A DNA stretch of 64,000 bases from Brumimicrobium sp. (GCA_023957385.1 JAMLGZ010000002.1:638411-702410); one strand, 5' to 3'. Shown: positions 27,536 to 37,284, numbered from the stretch's first letter. The notes: generated by a model from the letters alone, not told the origin. A program made the numbers and translations.

Positions 27536-28177
27536 TTATAAATAGATTGTTTTATCGGAATGAAAATCATGGAGATCTCCTAAAGAAGTCAAAATAATTC
27601 CAGCTTGTTGCGCCTCTACTACTTTTTTAATAAGAGAACTAGCTTTTAGAATGTTTTCTGTATCTAAATGACTAAAGGGTTCGTCTAGAATTAACCATTC
27701 AAAAGGTTGGCATAAAGCACGTATAATGGCTACTCGTTGTTGTTGACCGAATGAGAGTTGCTCACATATTGAATCCCACTTATTTTCAATTCCCAATTCG
27801 GAAACCATCTGTTTAATTTCATCCATTGAGAAGGTATGTGTGAGTTCGTTTTTTAGAAGTAGATTTTCTGCAACTGTTAGCTTGGGAAATAGCTGTAAAT
27901 CTTGAAATATACAACTGATTTGATTTTTCCGAAGATTTATCCAATCTGAATATGTAAAATCACGTATATCTTTCCCCCCTATACTTACTTTTCCTGTATA
28001 ATCTTTTCTAATACCTAGCAGTATATGTACAAAACTTGTTTTTCCTTTACCACTTTGGGCACTGAGACATATATTTTCACCGTGTTTTAATGTAAAATCC
28101 TTTCCCCATAAGCTAGCATCCTGTCTTGGTTGATCGACTAGAGGAGAGGGTATAACTTGGGAGAAATGAATGTCCAT
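27536..28177 (-). CDS. ABC transporter ATP-binding protein with atypical motifs
   Basis: The 213-residue ATPase pairs with the FtsX-like permease. Walker A reads AQSGKGKTS (first Gly replaced by Ala), the Q-loop is CIFQDLQLFPKLT, the signature reads LSFGQQQR (the LSGGQ second Gly replaced by Phe), Walker B is WLILDEPF and the D-loop SHLD. After the last strand the expected switch His is absent: the text reads IILTSLGDL. The core Lys/Thr and catalytic Glu are present, so ATP binding is likely, while hydrolysis may be slow or altered. A short C-terminus follows. Confidence 0.88.
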   Translation of the reverse strand: MDIHFSQVIPSPLVDQPRQDASLWGKDFTLKHGENICLSAQSGKGKTSFVHILLGIRKDYTGKVSIGGKDIRDFTYSDWINLRKNQISCIFQDLQLFPKLTVAENLLLKNELTHTFSMDEIKQMVSELGIENKWDSICEQLSFGQQQRVAIIRALCQPFEWLILDEPFSHLDTENILKASSLIKKVVEAQQAGIILTSLGDLHDFHSDKTIYL

Positions 28178-28209
28178 ATACGCGTATTCTATCTGTAAAT
28201 ATAAAAAAC

Positions 28210-29295
28210 TTATTCTTCAATTTTCCATGCAACAGAACTTACACGTTTAGTTACATGACCATCTATATTCTCCTCTCGAATTAAATTTTGTGCTAATTCA
28301 TTTGTAAAAACTGATTGTAAATCTTTGATTTCACCACACGGAACATAATGAGTATGCATAAATTGAAAGAGGTCTTTACTAGTATATTTTTTAATTTCAT
28401 TTTGTAATATTATGTATAAAGATTCTCTGTTTTTGACTCTGTCTTGTACATTTTTAAAACGCTCATCATTTACTAATTCATCTTTTTTAAGGTAATCACA
28501 TAGCAGATGGAAATGTTTATTGGTTCCAATGGCAAAGGTGATAGTTTTCTTATCCGCTGTTTTAAATAGTTCTCCATACGGTGCAATATTAGGATGCAGT
28601 GAACCTATGTGTTGTGGAACAAAGTCAGTCATTAAATAATTTGATGCTTGATTGATGAGCGAACTAACGGCTGCTTCATAAAGTGATACAGTTACTGTTT
28701 TTCCTACATAATTTGCGACCTTTTCACGTTGCCATAACTCAATCAAAATAGCTTCTTTTAAGTGATGAGCTGTTAGTACATCAATGAGTGCTACCGGCAT
28801 TTTAATAGGCCCACTATCCGGAGTTCCGTTCATAGACATAAATCCAGTTTCTGCTTGTAGAATTAGATCATAAGCAACACGATCATTATCAACTCCAAAA
28901 CCAGTTATTTTTCCTATTATAAGTTTGGAGTTTTTTGTACGTAGTATCTTATCAGTTATGCCTAATTTTTCTTGATCTCCCTTTTTAAAATTCATTAAAA
29001 GAATATCCGTATGAGGAATTAATTCAAACAAACTCTGAAGATCAACCGGATTAGTTAAGTCAAGCAAGCGATATTCTTTTTTATAATTGATACTAGCAAA
29101 GTAGGCAGATACAGGGCTATTTTTGTTCTCTGTAGGTAATTTCCAAGAGCGTGTAATGTCAGGTTGATTAGGATTCTCGATTTTTAAAACATGAGCCCCT
29201 AATTCGGCAAGAAAGGTTCCCACGGAAGGTCCAGCAAGTACCGTTGTTAAATCGATGACATTGAGTTCTTTAAAAATTTCTATGTGAGAGGTCAT
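28210..29295 (-). CDS. CaiB/BaiF family CoA-transferase
   Basis: The 361-residue family III CoA-transferase moves CoA between carboxylic acids through an aspartyl anhydride intermediate. The N-terminus (LNVIDLTTVLAGPSVGTFLA, then HVLKIENPNQPDITRSW) and the middle PVALIDVLTAHHLKEAIL, with the likely catalytic Asp in ALIDV, are typical. Members include formyl-CoA transferase, alpha-methylacyl-CoA racemase and carnitine CoA-transferase; the substrate cannot be set. It lies 32 bp upstream of the ABC ATPase gene on the same strand. Confidence 0.88.
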   Translation of the reverse strand: MTSHIEIFKELNVIDLTTVLAGPSVGTFLAELGAHVLKIENPNQPDITRSWKLPTENKNSPVSAYFASINYKKEYRLLDLTNPVDLQSLFELIPHTDILLMNFKKGDQEKLGITDKILRTKNSKLIIGKITGFGVDNDRVAYDLILQAETGFMSMNGTPDSGPIKMPVALIDVLTAHHLKEAILIELWQREKVANYVGKTVTVSLYEAAVSSLINQASNYLMTDFVPQHIGSLHPNIAPYGELFKTADKKTITFAIGTNKHFHLLCDYLKKDELVNDERFKNVQDRVKNRESLYIILQNEIKKYTSKDLFQFMHTHYVPCGEIKDLQSVFTNELAQNLIREENIDGHVTKRVSSVAWKIEE

Positions 29296-29378
29296 ATTTT
29301 TATTCTATTTATCTTTGAAGATATCCATTTACCAAACATCTAAATTATTAATTTTACCTGAGAATTGAAGAATTAAAA

Positions 29379-31505
29379 ATGTCAAAATTAAGTTATATAC
29401 ATAATCTAACAGGAATAGTTGAAGTTAGTGTTGATGCGGTTGTGAAATTATTAGCAGAAGGAGCTACTATTCCGTTTATTGCTAGATATAGAAAAGAAAG
29501 GACGAGAGGTTTAGATGAGGTGGAAATCGCTAGGGTTAGAGATGCATCTGAAAGATATGAGCAGATTATTGCACGTCATGATACCATTATTAAGGCTATT
29601 GAAGAACAGAACAAGTTAACGGCAGAATTGAAAAAGCAGATAGTAACATGTTTTGATTTGGATGTATTAGAAGATTTGTATTTACCTTATAAGAAAAAGC
29701 GTAAAACTCGTGCTGATATGGCGCGAGAATTAGGACTTGAAGGTCTAGCTCGCCAAATTATGTTACAGGGCAGAACTTCACCTGAGGAGCTAGCAGAGAA
29801 ATTTCTAAGCGATAAGGTGGATGATATTGATGCAGCATTAGCTGGAGCACGTGATATTATTGCGGAATGGGTAAATGAAAATAGTATTATTCGCAATCGT
29901 CTTCGTAATTCTTATAGAAATTATAGTCAGATTGTATCCAAGGTGATTAAGGCAAAAGCGGTAGAGGCAGAAAATTATCGAGATTATTTCGATTATTCTT
30001 CCAATCTGAAAGATTGTCCTTCCTATCGTTTTTTAGCTATGCATCGAGCTGCTAATGAAGGACTTTTAACCGTAAAGATTCAAGTGAACACGGATAATAT
30101 ATTAGATTTTCTTCATAGATTTTATGTTAAAGGTTTATCTCCATGTAATGAACAAATAGAAGAGGCTTATACAGATGCGTATAAACGTTTATTGCATCCT
30201 GCTTTAGAAAATGAGGTGTTGCGTGAAATGAAACAAGAAGCTGATGTGGATGCGATAAAAGTATTTTCTAAAAATTTGCGTCAACTTCTACTATCGCCTC
30301 CTTTAGGAAAGAAAAGAATATTAGCTATAGACCCTGGATACCGCACAGGTTGTAAAGTAGTGTGTCTAAATGAAAATGGAGATTTATTAGAAAATACAAC
30401 AATTTTTCCTCATCCTCCACAAAATGAATCTTCTCAAGCGATGAATAAGTTGGCACAGTTGGTTGAGATTTATAAGATTGAAGCTATTGCCATCGGAGAT
30501 GGTACTGCGAGTAGAGAAACAACCTCTTTAGTAAAACGAATTCACTTCAAAACAGATATTACTGTGTTTGTTGTTTCTGAGGATGGTGCTTCTGTATATA
30601 GTGCAAGTGACATTGCTCGTAAAGAATTTCCAACTTATGATGTTACAGTGAGAGGTTCAGTTTCAATTGGTAGAAGGTTAGTTGACCCATTATCAGAGTT
30701 AGTAAAAATAGACCCAAAGTCTATTGGGGTAGGACAATATCAGCATGAAGTAGATCAGAAACTCTTAAAAGAAAGCTTAGATGATGTAGTTGTCTCCTGT
30801 GTAAATGAAGTGGGAGTAGATTTGAATACAGCTTCACCTTATTTGTTGAGCTATGTTTCAGGTTTAGGCCCTCAATTAGCCGAGAATATTATTGAATATC
30901 GTAGAAAAAATGGTGGGTTTACTTCACGAGATGAGTTGAAGAAAGTACCTCGTTTAGGTGATAAGGCTTTTGAACAATGTGCAGGATTCTTACGTATCCG
31001 AGATGGCAAAAACCCTCTAGATAACTCGGCCGTCCATCCTGAATCGTATGCTTCAATTCAAAAGATGGCAAAGCAATTAAATATTTCATTAGGTGATCTA
31101 ATTGGAAATGAGGCTGTATTAAATGAACTTAAGCCACAACAATTTGCTTATATTGATGCATATACTTTTAAGGATATTATTAAGGAGTTAAAGAAACCAG
31201 GGAGGGACCCTAGAAGTAAGATTCAGGTTCTTGAATTTGATAGTTCTATTCGAACAATTGATGATTTAAAGATAGGAATGGAATTGAATGGTATCGTAAC
31301 AAATATCACTAATTTTGGTGCTTTTGTTAATATTGGTATAAAAGAGAATGGGTTAATACATAAATCTAATTTAGCGGCAGGAGTGTTCGTTGAGAATCCA
31401 ACTGATTATATTAAATTGCATGAACATGTTAGAGTTGCTGTTTCTGAAATAGATGTAGCTCGCAAAAGAATAGGGTTACGGAGATTAAAGCAGAAACCTG
31501 TTTAA
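29379..31505 (+). CDS. tex: Tex family RNA-binding transcription accessory protein
   Basis: The 708-residue protein has the Tex order: N-terminal helical domain (FIARYRKERTRGLDEVEI), YqgF-like nuclease fold (RILAIDPGYRTGCKVVCL), tandem helix-hairpin-helix (ASPYLLSYVSGLGPQLAENI) and C-terminal S1 domain (IGMELNGIVTNITNFGAFVN). Tex binds RNA and is tied to transcription and translation in many bacteria. The length is on the shorter side of the family (about 720-780) but no domain is missing. It is monocistronic and followed by a strong bidirectional terminator. Confidence 0.95.
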   Translation: MSKLSYIHNLTGIVEVSVDAVVKLLAEGATIPFIARYRKERTRGLDEVEIARVRDASERYEQIIARHDTIIKAIEEQNKLTAELKKQIVTCFDLDVLEDLYLPYKKKRKTRADMARELGLEGLARQIMLQGRTSPEELAEKFLSDKVDDIDAALAGARDIIAEWVNENSIIRNRLRNSYRNYSQIVSKVIKAKAVEAENYRDYFDYSSNLKDCPSYRFLAMHRAANEGLLTVKIQVNTDNILDFLHRFYVKGLSPCNEQIEEAYTDAYKRLLHPALENEVLREMKQEADVDAIKVFSKNLRQLLLSPPLGKKRILAIDPGYRTGCKVVCLNENGDLLENTTIFPHPPQNESSQAMNKLAQLVEIYKIEAIAIGDGTASRETTSLVKRIHFKTDITVFVVSEDGASVYSASDIARKEFPTYDVTVRGSVSIGRRLVDPLSELVKIDPKSIGVGQYQHEVDQKLLKESLDDVVVSCVNEVGVDLNTASPYLLSYVSGLGPQLAENIIEYRRKNGGFTSRDELKKVPRLGDKAFEQCAGFLRIRDGKNPLDNSAVHPESYASIQKMAKQLNISLGDLIGNEAVLNELKPQQFAYIDAYTFKDIIKELKKPGRDPRSKIQVLEFDSSIRTIDDLKIGMELNGIVTNITNFGAFVNIGIKENGLIHKSNLAAGVFVENPTDYIKLHEHVRVAVSEIDVARKRIGLRRLKQKPV

Positions 31506-31524
31506 AACATGAATATTAGGAATA

Positions 31525-31556
31525 AAAAAGCTCTCATGCGTCCATGAGAGCTTTTT
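31525..31556. terminator. Bidirectional terminator between tex and the CHU_C protein gene
   Basis: A perfect 14-bp stem (31525-31538 with 31543-31556, loop CGTC) contains GCTCTCATG/CATGAGAGC. A-runs on the left and T-runs on the right serve both convergent genes. Confidence 0.9.
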
Positions 31557-31576
31557 GATATATCTCTAATTAGTTT

Positions 31577-33784
31577 TTATCTTCCTAATAATTCAACAAA
31601 ACCATGTACTTCTACTTCTTTTCCGTTTTTACCTTTTCCGTATAACATCGCTTTGTAGAAGTAAGTTCCTTCTGAGCAAGCAGTACCAGTGTTATTTACT
31701 TTTCCATTCCATTTGAAGTTAACATCATCGCTTTCAAAGACTACATTCCCCCATCTATTAAGAATAACTACCTCAACTCGCTCTACATTTTCAAGATTTA
31801 ATGTAAAATAATCATTATTTCCATCTCCATTCGGAGTAAATACGTTTGGAGTGTCATAAATAAGTGGAAGGAATACGATTACTTCCTGAGAAGCTGTGTT
31901 AGAGCAAGCTCCATCACTAACTACTAATGTAACTGTATAAGTGCCTTCATCAATATAAGTTGAGTATTGACTACTTAAATCATTTACGTTATTGGTTTGT
32001 CCATTTCCAAAATCCCAATTATATGTATAGCCTGTACCGTAATCAGATGTGTTGGTGAAAGTTGTGTTCAATGGAGAACCACCCATATTTGGATCTGCAG
32101 TAAAGGATGCATTTGGTGGTGGAGTTTGGTCTAAGAAGATACTATCATTAACCTCACATACATTATCTTTAATAGTAAAATAATACCATCCTGAAGGGAT
32201 ATTTTGATATACAGAAGCGCTAATCGAGTTAGCTAAGCTATCATTTCCTGGTCCGGTCCATGTATATTTAGGAGTTCCCGTAAATCCAGAGCCTATTCCG
32301 CTCACTGCGCCATCGCTTTTGCCACAAGTGGCAATATATGTAAGCATTGTATCAATAGCAAGTGTTTGATTCATGACAACTGTTGATGTATCTGTATATT
32401 GGAATCCACAAGCATCAGTAGAGGTTACAATAAAATCGTATGTACCATTTTGAAGGATGGAAACATAACCTGTATCTCCTACACTTCCATTATCCCAAGT
32501 ATAGGTGTAAGGTTCAAATCCTCCCGTTGTATATGCCCACAGTGGAACACTATCGTTGGCACAGAGTATTAAAGTGTCTAAAGAATGGACGGTTGAATAG
32601 GGTTCGTCAATAATCCATATTGTTCCTTCCGCATATATTGTATCGCCGCAGGCATTGAGAGTGTATGTTGAGATAATTATGCTTTCAGCACCCTCAGTTA
32701 AACCATCTTGTGTAGGAGCTATTACGAGTGTAACTGTATCTTGACCAGGTAAGAAAATAATACTATCACCAGGTGCTAGTGGAGGATAATCTACACCTTG
32801 CGTAGAAGTTCCACCAGTAGTGAAATGTACTACTAAACTATCACCTGTTTGATTAGAAGGTCTTGTGAAATAAATAGTACCTTGAGAACATCCTTCAACT
32901 AACATTGTGTCTGCAATATTTCCAGCAGATGTTGCAACGTCAGCTTCAATAGAAATCTCTACACCTGCAGAAGAGAATGAACCAGCTTCTAGAAATACAC
33001 CTGAGTCTAAAGCTATATCTGTATTGTTACAAATAGCCATCTTAATATGGTATGTTTGACCACATACTAAATTTGAATTAGCGGATAATTTAACAGTTGC
33101 ACCATTAAACCCGTCTGTTCCAGAAGATGTAAAGAGAGAATTGTATGATGTTGTAAAATAAATGGCATCAGCTACAAAATTAGGGTTTGCTGCTAAACAA
33201 GAAGCTGGTGAATTAAATCCGGAAGGAACTCCAGAGTTCACTGAATTAATACCAACTGGAGTATTGGAATTAGGTATAGTCGCCAAATTCACAGCACCAT
33301 TTTGGAAAGGACCACTGATACCAGGGCCTGAAAGGAAAAAACCAAATGCATCATTAAAGCTGGAACATGTGTAGCCAGAATATTCTGAAGAAGCGAAGAT
33401 GTAGCTAAAAGATAAGGTGTCTCCATCAGGAATGAAATCAAATTCTATGATAGTACCATTAGTTGGACTTCCAGCAATTGCTGTTAGATCTGGGTCACTA
33501 ATGCTAGGTGCTGTTTGAGTTCTTAAGAATACCCCAGAGTTTAATGGAAATACTGATCCAGTGTAAGAGAATTCTTTAACTGACTGTTGAACGACATTTG
33601 CGTTTGCTGTTGATCCATTATATTTAATGTTAGAAACAGTAACACCTTGTCCTAATAATACATTTTGAACAGCCTGTGCAGGCGTCATTGTGGGATTAAT
33701 TAATTGGATATTTTGTCCAAAAGAATTAGAGTTTATGAAATTAAGGATCAATAATCCAACTAACAGTTTAAGCCAATTTTTCAT
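31577..33784 (-). CDS. Choice-of-anchor L / Calx-beta / PKD protein with CHU_C (T9SS type B) tail
   Basis: The 735-residue secreted protein has a signal peptide (LLVGLLILNFINSNSFGQ). A choice-of-anchor L domain follows at about 25-245 (MTPAQAVQNVLLGQGVTVSN, then SYIFASSEYSGYTCSSFNDA). A Calx-beta-like module comes next (GTSTQGVDYPPLAPGDSIIF), then a SprB-like repeat region and a PKD domain at about 555-635 (NTSDYGTGYTYNWDFGNGQT). The end is the gliding-motility-associated CHU_C tail (TPNVFTPNGDGNNDYFTLNL, then NRWGNVVFES). It is probably a T9SS-exported surface adhesin. Confidence 0.9.
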   Translation of the reverse strand: MKNWLKLLVGLLILNFINSNSFGQNIQLINPTMTPAQAVQNVLLGQGVTVSNIKYNGSTANANVVQQSVKEFSYTGSVFPLNSGVFLRTQTAPSISDPDLTAIAGSPTNGTIIEFDFIPDGDTLSFSYIFASSEYSGYTCSSFNDAFGFFLSGPGISGPFQNGAVNLATIPNSNTPVGINSVNSGVPSGFNSPASCLAANPNFVADAIYFTTSYNSLFTSSGTDGFNGATVKLSANSNLVCGQTYHIKMAICNNTDIALDSGVFLEAGSFSSAGVEISIEADVATSAGNIADTMLVEGCSQGTIYFTRPSNQTGDSLVVHFTTGGTSTQGVDYPPLAPGDSIIFLPGQDTVTLVIAPTQDGLTEGAESIIISTYTLNACGDTIYAEGTIWIIDEPYSTVHSLDTLILCANDSVPLWAYTTGGFEPYTYTWDNGSVGDTGYVSILQNGTYDFIVTSTDACGFQYTDTSTVVMNQTLAIDTMLTYIATCGKSDGAVSGIGSGFTGTPKYTWTGPGNDSLANSISASVYQNIPSGWYYFTIKDNVCEVNDSIFLDQTPPPNASFTADPNMGGSPLNTTFTNTSDYGTGYTYNWDFGNGQTNNVNDLSSQYSTYIDEGTYTVTLVVSDGACSNTASQEVIVFLPLIYDTPNVFTPNGDGNNDYFTLNLENVERVEVVILNRWGNVVFESDDVNFKWNGKVNNTGTACSEGTYFYKAMLYGKGKNGKEVEVHGFVELLGR

Positions 33785-33939
33785 TTTTGTTATTTATTAA
33801 TATAGAATGAGGACGAAATTTTGATTTAAAAAGTTGCGTCAGAAGCAAATTTATTAAAATATCTTATTAAGGCAAGAATTTATAATGCAGATTAATAATT
33901 TTAATTTGAATCCCATGGCAAGCATATATATTTATTATA

Positions 33940-33947
33940 TAAATTTG
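33940..33947 (+). promoter_or_regulatory. Putative -7 element of glyS, suggests leaderless mRNA
   Basis: TAAATTTG matches TAnnTTTG and ends 5 nt before the glyS ATG, so transcription would begin at or within a few bases of the start codon. Confidence 0.4.
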
Positions 33948-33952
33948 CCGCT

Positions 33953-35497
33953 ATGAATACAAAGAGTGATGATTTTCTAAAAGAAGTGATAGCACATGCC
34001 AAAGAATATGGTTATGTATTTCCTTCGTCTGATATTTATGATGGACTATCTGCTATCTATGATTATGGCCCACTGGGGGTTGAATTAAAAAACAATATCA
34101 AAAAATATTGGTGGGCAGCGATGGTGCAGATGCATGAAGAAATTGTTGGTATTGATGCGGCTATTTTTATGCATCCAAGAACATGGGATGCTTCCGGACA
34201 TACGCAAGCTTTCAATGACCCAATGATTGATAACAAGGATTCTAAGAAACGCTATCGTGCCGATGTTTTAGTGGAAGATTATATTGAAAAATATCGTGAA
34301 AAAATAGCTAAAGAAGTAGAAAAAGGAAAAGCTAGATTTGGAGAAAACTTTGATGAAACTCAATTTCTGGCTACGAATCCTAATGTTTTACGCAATCAAG
34401 AAAAAATCGATGAATTAGAGAGTCGCCTAGAAAAAATATTTGCAGATGACGATTTAACCGCCCTTAAAAACTTAATAGATGAATTAGGAATTGTTTGTCC
34501 AATATCAGGTTCTAAAAATTGGACAGAAGTTAGACAGTTTAACTTAATGTTTTCGACTGAATTGGGTTCTGTTGCTGGAGACGCTTCTAAGATATTTTTG
34601 AGACCTGAAACAGCACAAGGTATTTTTGTGAATTTTTTAAATGTGCAGAAATCCTCTCGGATGAAAATACCATTTGGTATTGCTCAGATTGGTAAAGCCT
34701 TTAGAAATGAGATAGTAGCACGTCAGTTTATCTTCAGAATGCGTGAGTTTGAACAGATGGAAATGCAATACTTTGTTCGCCCTGGCGAGGAAATAAAATG
34801 GTATGAGGAGTGGAAGGAGAAACGATTTAAATGGCACAAAGCGCTTGGTTTAGGTGAAGAACATTATAGATTTCATGATCATATCAAATTAGCACACTAT
34901 GCAAATGCTGCTACAGATATTGAATTTGAATTCCCAATGGGATTCAAAGAATTAGAGGGAATTCACTCAAGAACTGATTTTGATTTGAAGAGACATGAGG
35001 AATATTCCGGAAAGAAATTACAATTCTTTGACCCAGAATTGAATAAAAGCTATGTTCCTTATGTTGTAGAAACATCAGTTGGATTAGACCGTTTGTTTCT
35101 AGCAGTTATAAGCTCTTCTTTAAAAACAGAAACTTTGGAAGATGGTTCTGAAAGAACAGTGTTATCATTACCTCCTGCTATTGCTCCATATAAAGTTGCG
35201 ATAATGCCTTTAACTAAAAAAGATGGTCTTCCTGAAAAGGCACGAGAAATAATAGATGAACTTAAATTTGACTTTACATGTCAATACGATGAAAAAGATT
35301 CCATTGGAAAACGTTATCGTCGTCAAGATGCTATTGGTACACCATTCCATGTAACAGTAGATCATCAGACATTGGAAGATAATACGGTTACTATTCGCGA
35401 TAGGGATGCAATGACTCAAGAACGTGTTGCAATCAGTGATTTACACAATATCATTGATGCGAAAGTTAATTTGAAAACCTTATTAATCAAAGGATAG
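33953..35497 (+). CDS. glyS: Glycyl-tRNA synthetase (alpha2 type)
   Basis: The 514-residue class II enzyme loads glycine onto tRNA-Gly. Visible marks are the N-terminal IYDGLSAIYDYGPLGVELKN, motif 2 FRNEIVARQFIFRMREFEQM, motif 3 with GLDRLFLAV, and a C-terminal anticodon-binding domain (YKVAIMPLTKKDGLPEKARE). It is the eukaryote/archaea-like homodimer form rather than the alpha2beta2 form, as usual in Bacteroidota. It is followed by a perfect hairpin terminator and appears monocistronic. Confidence 0.96.
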   Translation: MNTKSDDFLKEVIAHAKEYGYVFPSSDIYDGLSAIYDYGPLGVELKNNIKKYWWAAMVQMHEEIVGIDAAIFMHPRTWDASGHTQAFNDPMIDNKDSKKRYRADVLVEDYIEKYREKIAKEVEKGKARFGENFDETQFLATNPNVLRNQEKIDELESRLEKIFADDDLTALKNLIDELGIVCPISGSKNWTEVRQFNLMFSTELGSVAGDASKIFLRPETAQGIFVNFLNVQKSSRMKIPFGIAQIGKAFRNEIVARQFIFRMREFEQMEMQYFVRPGEEIKWYEEWKEKRFKWHKALGLGEEHYRFHDHIKLAHYANAATDIEFEFPMGFKELEGIHSRTDFDLKRHEEYSGKKLQFFDPELNKSYVPYVVETSVGLDRLFLAVISSSLKTETLEDGSERTVLSLPPAIAPYKVAIMPLTKKDGLPEKAREIIDELKFDFTCQYDEKDSIGKRYRRQDAIGTPFHVTVDHQTLEDNTVTIRDRDAMTQERVAISDLHNIIDAKVNLKTLLIKG

Positions 35498-35520
35498 GTT
35501 CTTTCTGATTTTAAAATGTA

Positions 35521-35550
35521 AGCATTAAACCATTTGGTTTAATGCTTTTT
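35521..35550 (+). terminator. Terminator of glyS
   Basis: The perfect stem AGCATTAAACCA/TGGTTTAATGCT (35521-35546, loop TT) is followed by a run of seven T, 24 bp after the stop codon. Confidence 0.92.
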
Positions 35551-35593
35551 TTATTTCTTAACATACATCAATGCACAAGGCTTTTTGTCTCTC

Positions 35594-35601
35594 TATATTT
35601 G
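35594..35601 (+). promoter_or_regulatory. Putative -7 element of the YceI family gene
   Basis: TATATTTG fits TAnnTTTG, about 38 nt before the ATG, with an A-rich leader. Confidence 0.4.
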
Positions 35602-35639
35602 CACTATAGTTATGAATTAATATATAAAAACATAAAAAT

Positions 35640-36164
35640 ATGAGTACAAAAACATGGAATGCGGACACATCGCACACGACAATTGGATTTAATGTAAAAC
35701 ACATGATGTTTTCTAAGGTAAATGGAAAATTTGATGCCTATGTAGCAACTATTGATATGGCAAACGGAGATTTTGAAACGGCACAATTGAATTTTGAAGC
35801 TAAGTCTGATTCAATCAATACAAATAATGCTGATAGAGATGGACATTTAAAGAGTCAAGATTTCTTCAATGCAGAGAAAAATCCAACGGTGAATTTTAAA
35901 TCAACTAAAATTACGGCTAAAGGAGGTAATGATTTCATAGTAGAAGGTGATTTAACAATGAATGGTATTACAAATCCTGTTTCATTAAATGCAGAATACA
36001 GCGGAGTAATGAAAGATCCATGGGGAAATGATAGAATTGCATTGGTTATGACAGGGAAGGTAGATCGTCACGATTGGGATATGAAATGGAACTCTGCATT
36101 AGAGGCGGGAGGAGTTTTGGTATCTAAGGATGTGAATTTTGATATAGAAACACAATTTATTTAA
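35640..36164 (+). CDS. YceI family protein (cytoplasmic form)
   Basis: The 174-residue beta-barrel lipocalin-like protein matches YceI from the start (WNADTSHTTIGFNVKHMMFS) through KSQDFFNAEKNPTVNFKS to the end (VSKDVNFDIETQF). The family binds long isoprenoids or similar amphiphiles. There is no signal peptide, so it should be cytoplasmic, unlike E. coli YceI. It is monocistronic, between its own TAnnTTTG element and a shared terminator. Confidence 0.93.
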   Translation: MSTKTWNADTSHTTIGFNVKHMMFSKVNGKFDAYVATIDMANGDFETAQLNFEAKSDSINTNNADRDGHLKSQDFFNAEKNPTVNFKSTKITAKGGNDFIVEGDLTMNGITNPVSLNAEYSGVMKDPWGNDRIALVMTGKVDRHDWDMKWNSALEAGGVLVSKDVNFDIETQFI

Positions 36165-36189
36165 TAGGTTAGTAGTTATATACAAAAAG

Positions 36190-36220
36190 AAGAAGGCTAT
36201 CGATTGGGATAGCCTTCTTT
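36190..36220. terminator. Bidirectional terminator between the YceI and SPFH genes
   Basis: The 12-bp stem AAGAAGGCTATC/GATAGCCTTCTT (36190-36201 with 36208-36219) lies between convergent genes. It ends in TTT on the plus strand and in TTTTTG on the minus strand. Confidence 0.85.
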
Positions 36221-36222
36221 GT

Positions 36223-37062
36223 TTAGTTACTCTTTAGGATAGAAATAGCTTTATCTCCAAAAACATTATTTGTTCCGTATGGTGAACCTTGACCATCCCA
36301 TTTTTCCCATTTCTTTAATTCAATATACTGGGGATTTCTGGCAATTTGTTCAGCCTCTAATCTGATAGCTTCTGCTTTGTATTTGGCAGAAACAATTAGG
36401 GCGGAGTCACCTCTTGCTTTTGCGATTTTAGCATTAGCGAGGTATTCCTCTTCTTTTTGTTTTTCTTTAGCAGTTAGGTTTCTTTGTTTTTGTGTTTCTT
36501 TTTCTTCAATTTGGAGTGCGATATTATCAGGAAGATTTACATCAGAAATTTCAACATAATTTAAGCGTAAGAAGTTATTCTCAAAATCTTTATTTAAGAT
36601 AGCTTCAATTTCACTCTCTAAGATTTCTCTCTTAGAAGAATAAACTTGCTCATAAGTATATCGTCCAATAACATCTTTTATGGCTCCTCTGGATTTGTCA
36701 TCAATAAATGTTTTGTAATTTTCACGGTGTCTTAGATGTATTCGAGCTACCTCTGTTGGTATTATATTATAGTTTACTGAAACAAGAACGTTTACATCAG
36801 TACCATTGATATCCATTACCTCTTGATTGTATTGGTTTGTTTTATTAACCACTTCATACGTAATCATATCATTCCATGGAAGAATGAAGTAAGTTCCTTC
36901 TCCATAAATCTCATCTGTATTAATACTTGCTCCGCTAAAGGGACGGAAAACAAATCCACGTTCTCCAGGTTTAATAGTTACCCATGAATTGAGTATGATA
37001 ATTAATACAATTAATCCAATTGCTCCTATAGCAACGTATCTTATAATCTTGTGCGTTTCCAT
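36223..37062 (-). CDS. SPFH/prohibitin-domain membrane protein
   Basis: The 279-residue protein has one N-terminal helix (VAIGAIGLIVLIIILNSWVT), then a prohibitin/SPFH domain (VNVLVSVNYNIIPTEVARIH, then SRGAIKDVIGRYTYEQVYSS) and a coiled-coil stretch rich in K/E (NLTAKEKQKEEEYLANAKIA). Such proteins form ring or belt assemblies at membranes. The C-terminal tail (GSPYGTNNVFGDKAISILKS) is typical of bacterial prohibitin-like proteins. It lies 18 bp after a small membrane protein gene on the same strand, possibly its partner, as many bacterial SPFH proteins pair with small membrane proteins. Confidence 0.85.
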   Translation of the reverse strand: METHKIIRYVAIGAIGLIVLIIILNSWVTIKPGERGFVFRPFSGASINTDEIYGEGTYFILPWNDMITYEVVNKTNQYNQEVMDINGTDVNVLVSVNYNIIPTEVARIHLRHRENYKTFIDDKSRGAIKDVIGRYTYEQVYSSKREILESEIEAILNKDFENNFLRLNYVEISDVNLPDNIALQIEEKETQKQRNLTAKEKQKEEEYLANAKIAKARGDSALIVSAKYKAEAIRLEAEQIARNPQYIELKKWEKWDGQGSPYGTNNVFGDKAISILKSN

Positions 37063-37080
37063 AATTCTATTTTTAAAGTA

Positions 37081-37284
37081 TTATTTATTACCGTACCAGT
37101 CCTTTTTTCTCTTTTTAAGAATCATATTAATAGTAAGATAAGTAATAGAAGCTAATGCTATTAGTACTAACACTTTAATAAATGGTGGAGATTTAAATAA
37201 ATATTTAAATGAGAGATAATATGATCCTCCAATTATGATGGCTCCTAAAATTATTCGAAAAATTAATTTGCTTTTATCATTCAT
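37081..37284 (-). CDS. Small two-helix membrane protein
   Basis: The 67-residue protein has two hydrophobic helices (LIFRIILGAIIIGGSYYLSF, then VLVLIALASITYLTINMIL) and a basic C-terminus (KKRKKDW). No family was recognised. It sits directly upstream of the SPFH gene (18-bp gap) and has a TAnnTTTG element about 37 nt before the start, so it is probably the first gene of that pair. Confidence 0.65.
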   Translation of the reverse strand: MNDKSKLIFRIILGAIIIGGSYYLSFKYLFKSPPFIKVLVLIALASITYLTINMILKKRKKDWYGNK

